7,275 bases of DNA. It comes from Chloroflexota bacterium (GTDB lineage Bacteria > Chloroflexota > Anaerolineae > UBA1429). Position 1 is the stretch's first letter; each line of letters opens with the position of its first letter. Below the pieces are notes generated by a model. That model saw only the letters and a program-made list of their open reading frames with translations, was not told the origin of the DNA and searched no databases. The position numbers were made by a program, and so were the translations under genes. This document shows, in pieces, positions 6,489 through 7,275 of the stretch. The stretch is taken from NCBI GenBank assembly GCA_012513595.1, contig JAAZBY010000591.1, positions 1 to 7,275 on the forward strand, given 5' to 3'.

Positions 6489-7118
6489 ATGCTGCTACGG
6501 ACACTGCCGGTGGGCGCACTGCGCACCAACTGCTACCTGCTGGGCTGCCCAGACACCCACCGCGCTATCTTGGTCGACCCAGGCGCTGAACCGCACAGGA
6601 TCCTGGCTGCCGTACGTGATCTGGGCCTCGCGGTGGAGCGCATCGTGCTGACCCATTCCCACTACGACCACGTCCTGGCCGCGCCCGCGCTCCGCGAGGA
6701 GACCGGCGCCCTCGTGGCCATCCACGCAGCCGAGGCGGAAGCATTGGCCAGCCCGCCGGGCTTGCTGGGGCATTTTGTGGCCCAACCGCCCCCGGCGATC
6801 CGTGCAGACCAGCTGCTTTCCGACGGTGACCTGCTGGAGATCGGGAACCTGACGGCGCAAGTGTTGCACACCCCGGGGCATTCTCCCGGGGGCGTTTCGG
6901 TCTGGGTCGCCTCGGCGGGGGCAGTGTTCTGCGGGGACGCGCTGTTTCGCGGGGGTATTGGGCGCACCGACTTGGCGGGAAGCAATCACGACCTGCTGCT
7001 GCGCTCCATCCGCGAGCGCCTCTTTGCCCTCCCGCCGCAGACCGTCGCCTACCCAGGGCACGGCCCCCGGACGGTCATCGCCGAGGAAAAAGCCAGCAAC
7101 CCCTGGCTGCAGCCTTAG
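6489..7118 (+). CDS. MBL-fold metallohydrolase (glyoxalase II-like)
   Basis: A complete 209-residue metallo-beta-lactamase-fold hydrolase of the small glyoxalase II-like (YcbL/GloB-related) group, probably cytoplasmic; no signal peptide or membrane segment. All metal ligands of a binuclear site are visible: THSHYDH (H56, H58, D60, H61), HTPGH (H131), GDALF (D150) and PGHGP (H191). The GGIGRTDLAGSNHDLLLRSI segment is typical of the group. The length is shorter than classical glyoxalase II, whose extra C-terminal glutathione-binding domain is absent, so the substrate (hydroxyacyl-thiol or other ester) cannot be named from sequence. AGGAG/AGAGG precedes the ATG by 6-9 bases. It is divergent from proS, and its TAG stop overlaps the stop of a convergent gene. 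The last codons also contain a terminator for that gene on the other strand. Confidence 0.93.
   Translation: MLLRTLPVGALRTNCYLLGCPDTHRAILVDPGAEPHRILAAVRDLGLAVERIVLTHSHYDHVLAAPALREETGALVAIHAAEAEALASPPGLLGHFVAQPPPAIRADQLLSDGDLLEIGNLTAQVLHTPGHSPGGVSVWVASAGAVFCGDALFRGGIGRTDLAGSNHDLLLRSIRERLFALPPQTVAYPGHGPRTVIAEEKASNPWLQP
7087..7108 (-). terminator. Intrinsic terminator of the right-edge minus-strand gene, inside the MBL gene
   Basis: On the minus strand AGCCAG, six-base loop, CTGGCT (7108-7091) is followed at once by a run of five T (7091-7087, sharing the last stem base). It begins seven bases after the TAA stop of the minus-strand gene. It lies within the final codons of the plus-strand hydrolase. 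The stem is only 6 bp, so strength is uncertain, but stop codon, spacing and T run fit. Confidence 0.55.
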
Positions 7119-7275
7119 CGCCCGGAAAAGTGCTTGGCCAGGAGTTCCTGCCCGCGGGCGCTCTCGACATACGTCGCTAGCGCTTGTACCTCGGCGGTCA
7201 TCGTTAGCGGCGTCACCAGGGTGATCTCCTGGCTGGCCGGGTAGAGCGTGCGCCCGGACCCGGCCCGCGACGTGA
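7115..7275 (-). CDS. Unidentified protein, C-terminal 52 residues (5' part beyond window)
   Basis: An open frame runs from the right edge to TAA at 7117-7115. Its codons are strongly G/C-ended like the neighbouring genes. The residues include GSGRTLYPASQEITLV, PLTMTAE and ALATYVESARGQELLAKHF near the end. The ending ARGQELLAKHF, with a polar helix before it, faintly recalls the C-terminus of periplasmic substrate-binding proteins (EGQ.LL), but this is far too little to name it. The frame is supported by a terminator seven bases after the stop. The TAA shares bases with the TAG of the convergent hydrolase gene (TTAG at 7115-7118). Confidence 0.6.
   Translation of the reverse strand, partial: TSRAGSGRTLYPASQEITLVTPLTMTAEVQALATYVESARGQELLAKHFSGR

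Overview
This window is a GC-rich bacterial chromosomal segment (roughly two thirds G+C, strong G/C at third codon positions, standard stop codons). It carries part of the conserved transcription/translation gene cluster built around nusA and infB. Four recognisable genes lie on the minus strand in the transcribed order proS, nusA, ylxR (rnpM), infB. The window edge cuts infB just short of its 3' end. On the plus strand, divergent from proS, is a complete metallo-beta-lactamase-fold hydrolase. A last partial minus-strand gene enters from the right edge. No mobile element, CRISPR array, tRNA or rRNA was seen. The gene order and the long acidic NusA tail would fit a GC-rich member of the Chloroflexota or a similar deep-branching phylum, but that placement is a guess; the sequence shows only a GC-rich bacterium.

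Layout: 1-1982 (-) infB; 1983-2330 a 348-bp gene-free, structured infB leader; 2331-2651 (-) ylxR/rnpM; 2678-4408 (-) nusA with a tandem-repeat acidic tail; 4409-4583 a compact regulatory block holding the proS terminator, the nusA promoter and a terminator-like hairpin in the nusA leader; 4584-6311 (-) proS; 6312-6488 a divergent promoter region; 6489-7118 (+) MBL-fold hydrolase; 7115-7275 (-) C-terminal end of an unidentified gene.

How it works together: ProRS charges tRNA-Pro. NusA controls pausing, termination and antitermination by RNA polymerase. YlxR/RnpM is a small RNA-binding protein linked to RNase P. IF2 places initiator tRNA on the ribosome. In Firmicutes these genes lie in one long cluster (proS-polC-rimP-nusA-rnpM-rplGA-infB-rbfA). 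Here polC, rimP and rplGA (ylxQ) are missing from between them, and proS is cut off from nusA by a strong intrinsic terminator, so nusA has its own promoter. A second terminator-like hairpin between that promoter and the nusA start is a good candidate for attenuation, possibly NusA autoregulation.

The core genes are ordinary. The points most worth a second look are the nusA attenuator candidate, the terminator/promoter overlap, the bipartite acidic-then-basic NusA tail with its 15/30-bp repeat, the Arg/Gly/Ser-rich N-terminus of IF2, the long infB leader, and the terminator embedded antisense in the MBL gene. I found no evidence of a wholly new system here.
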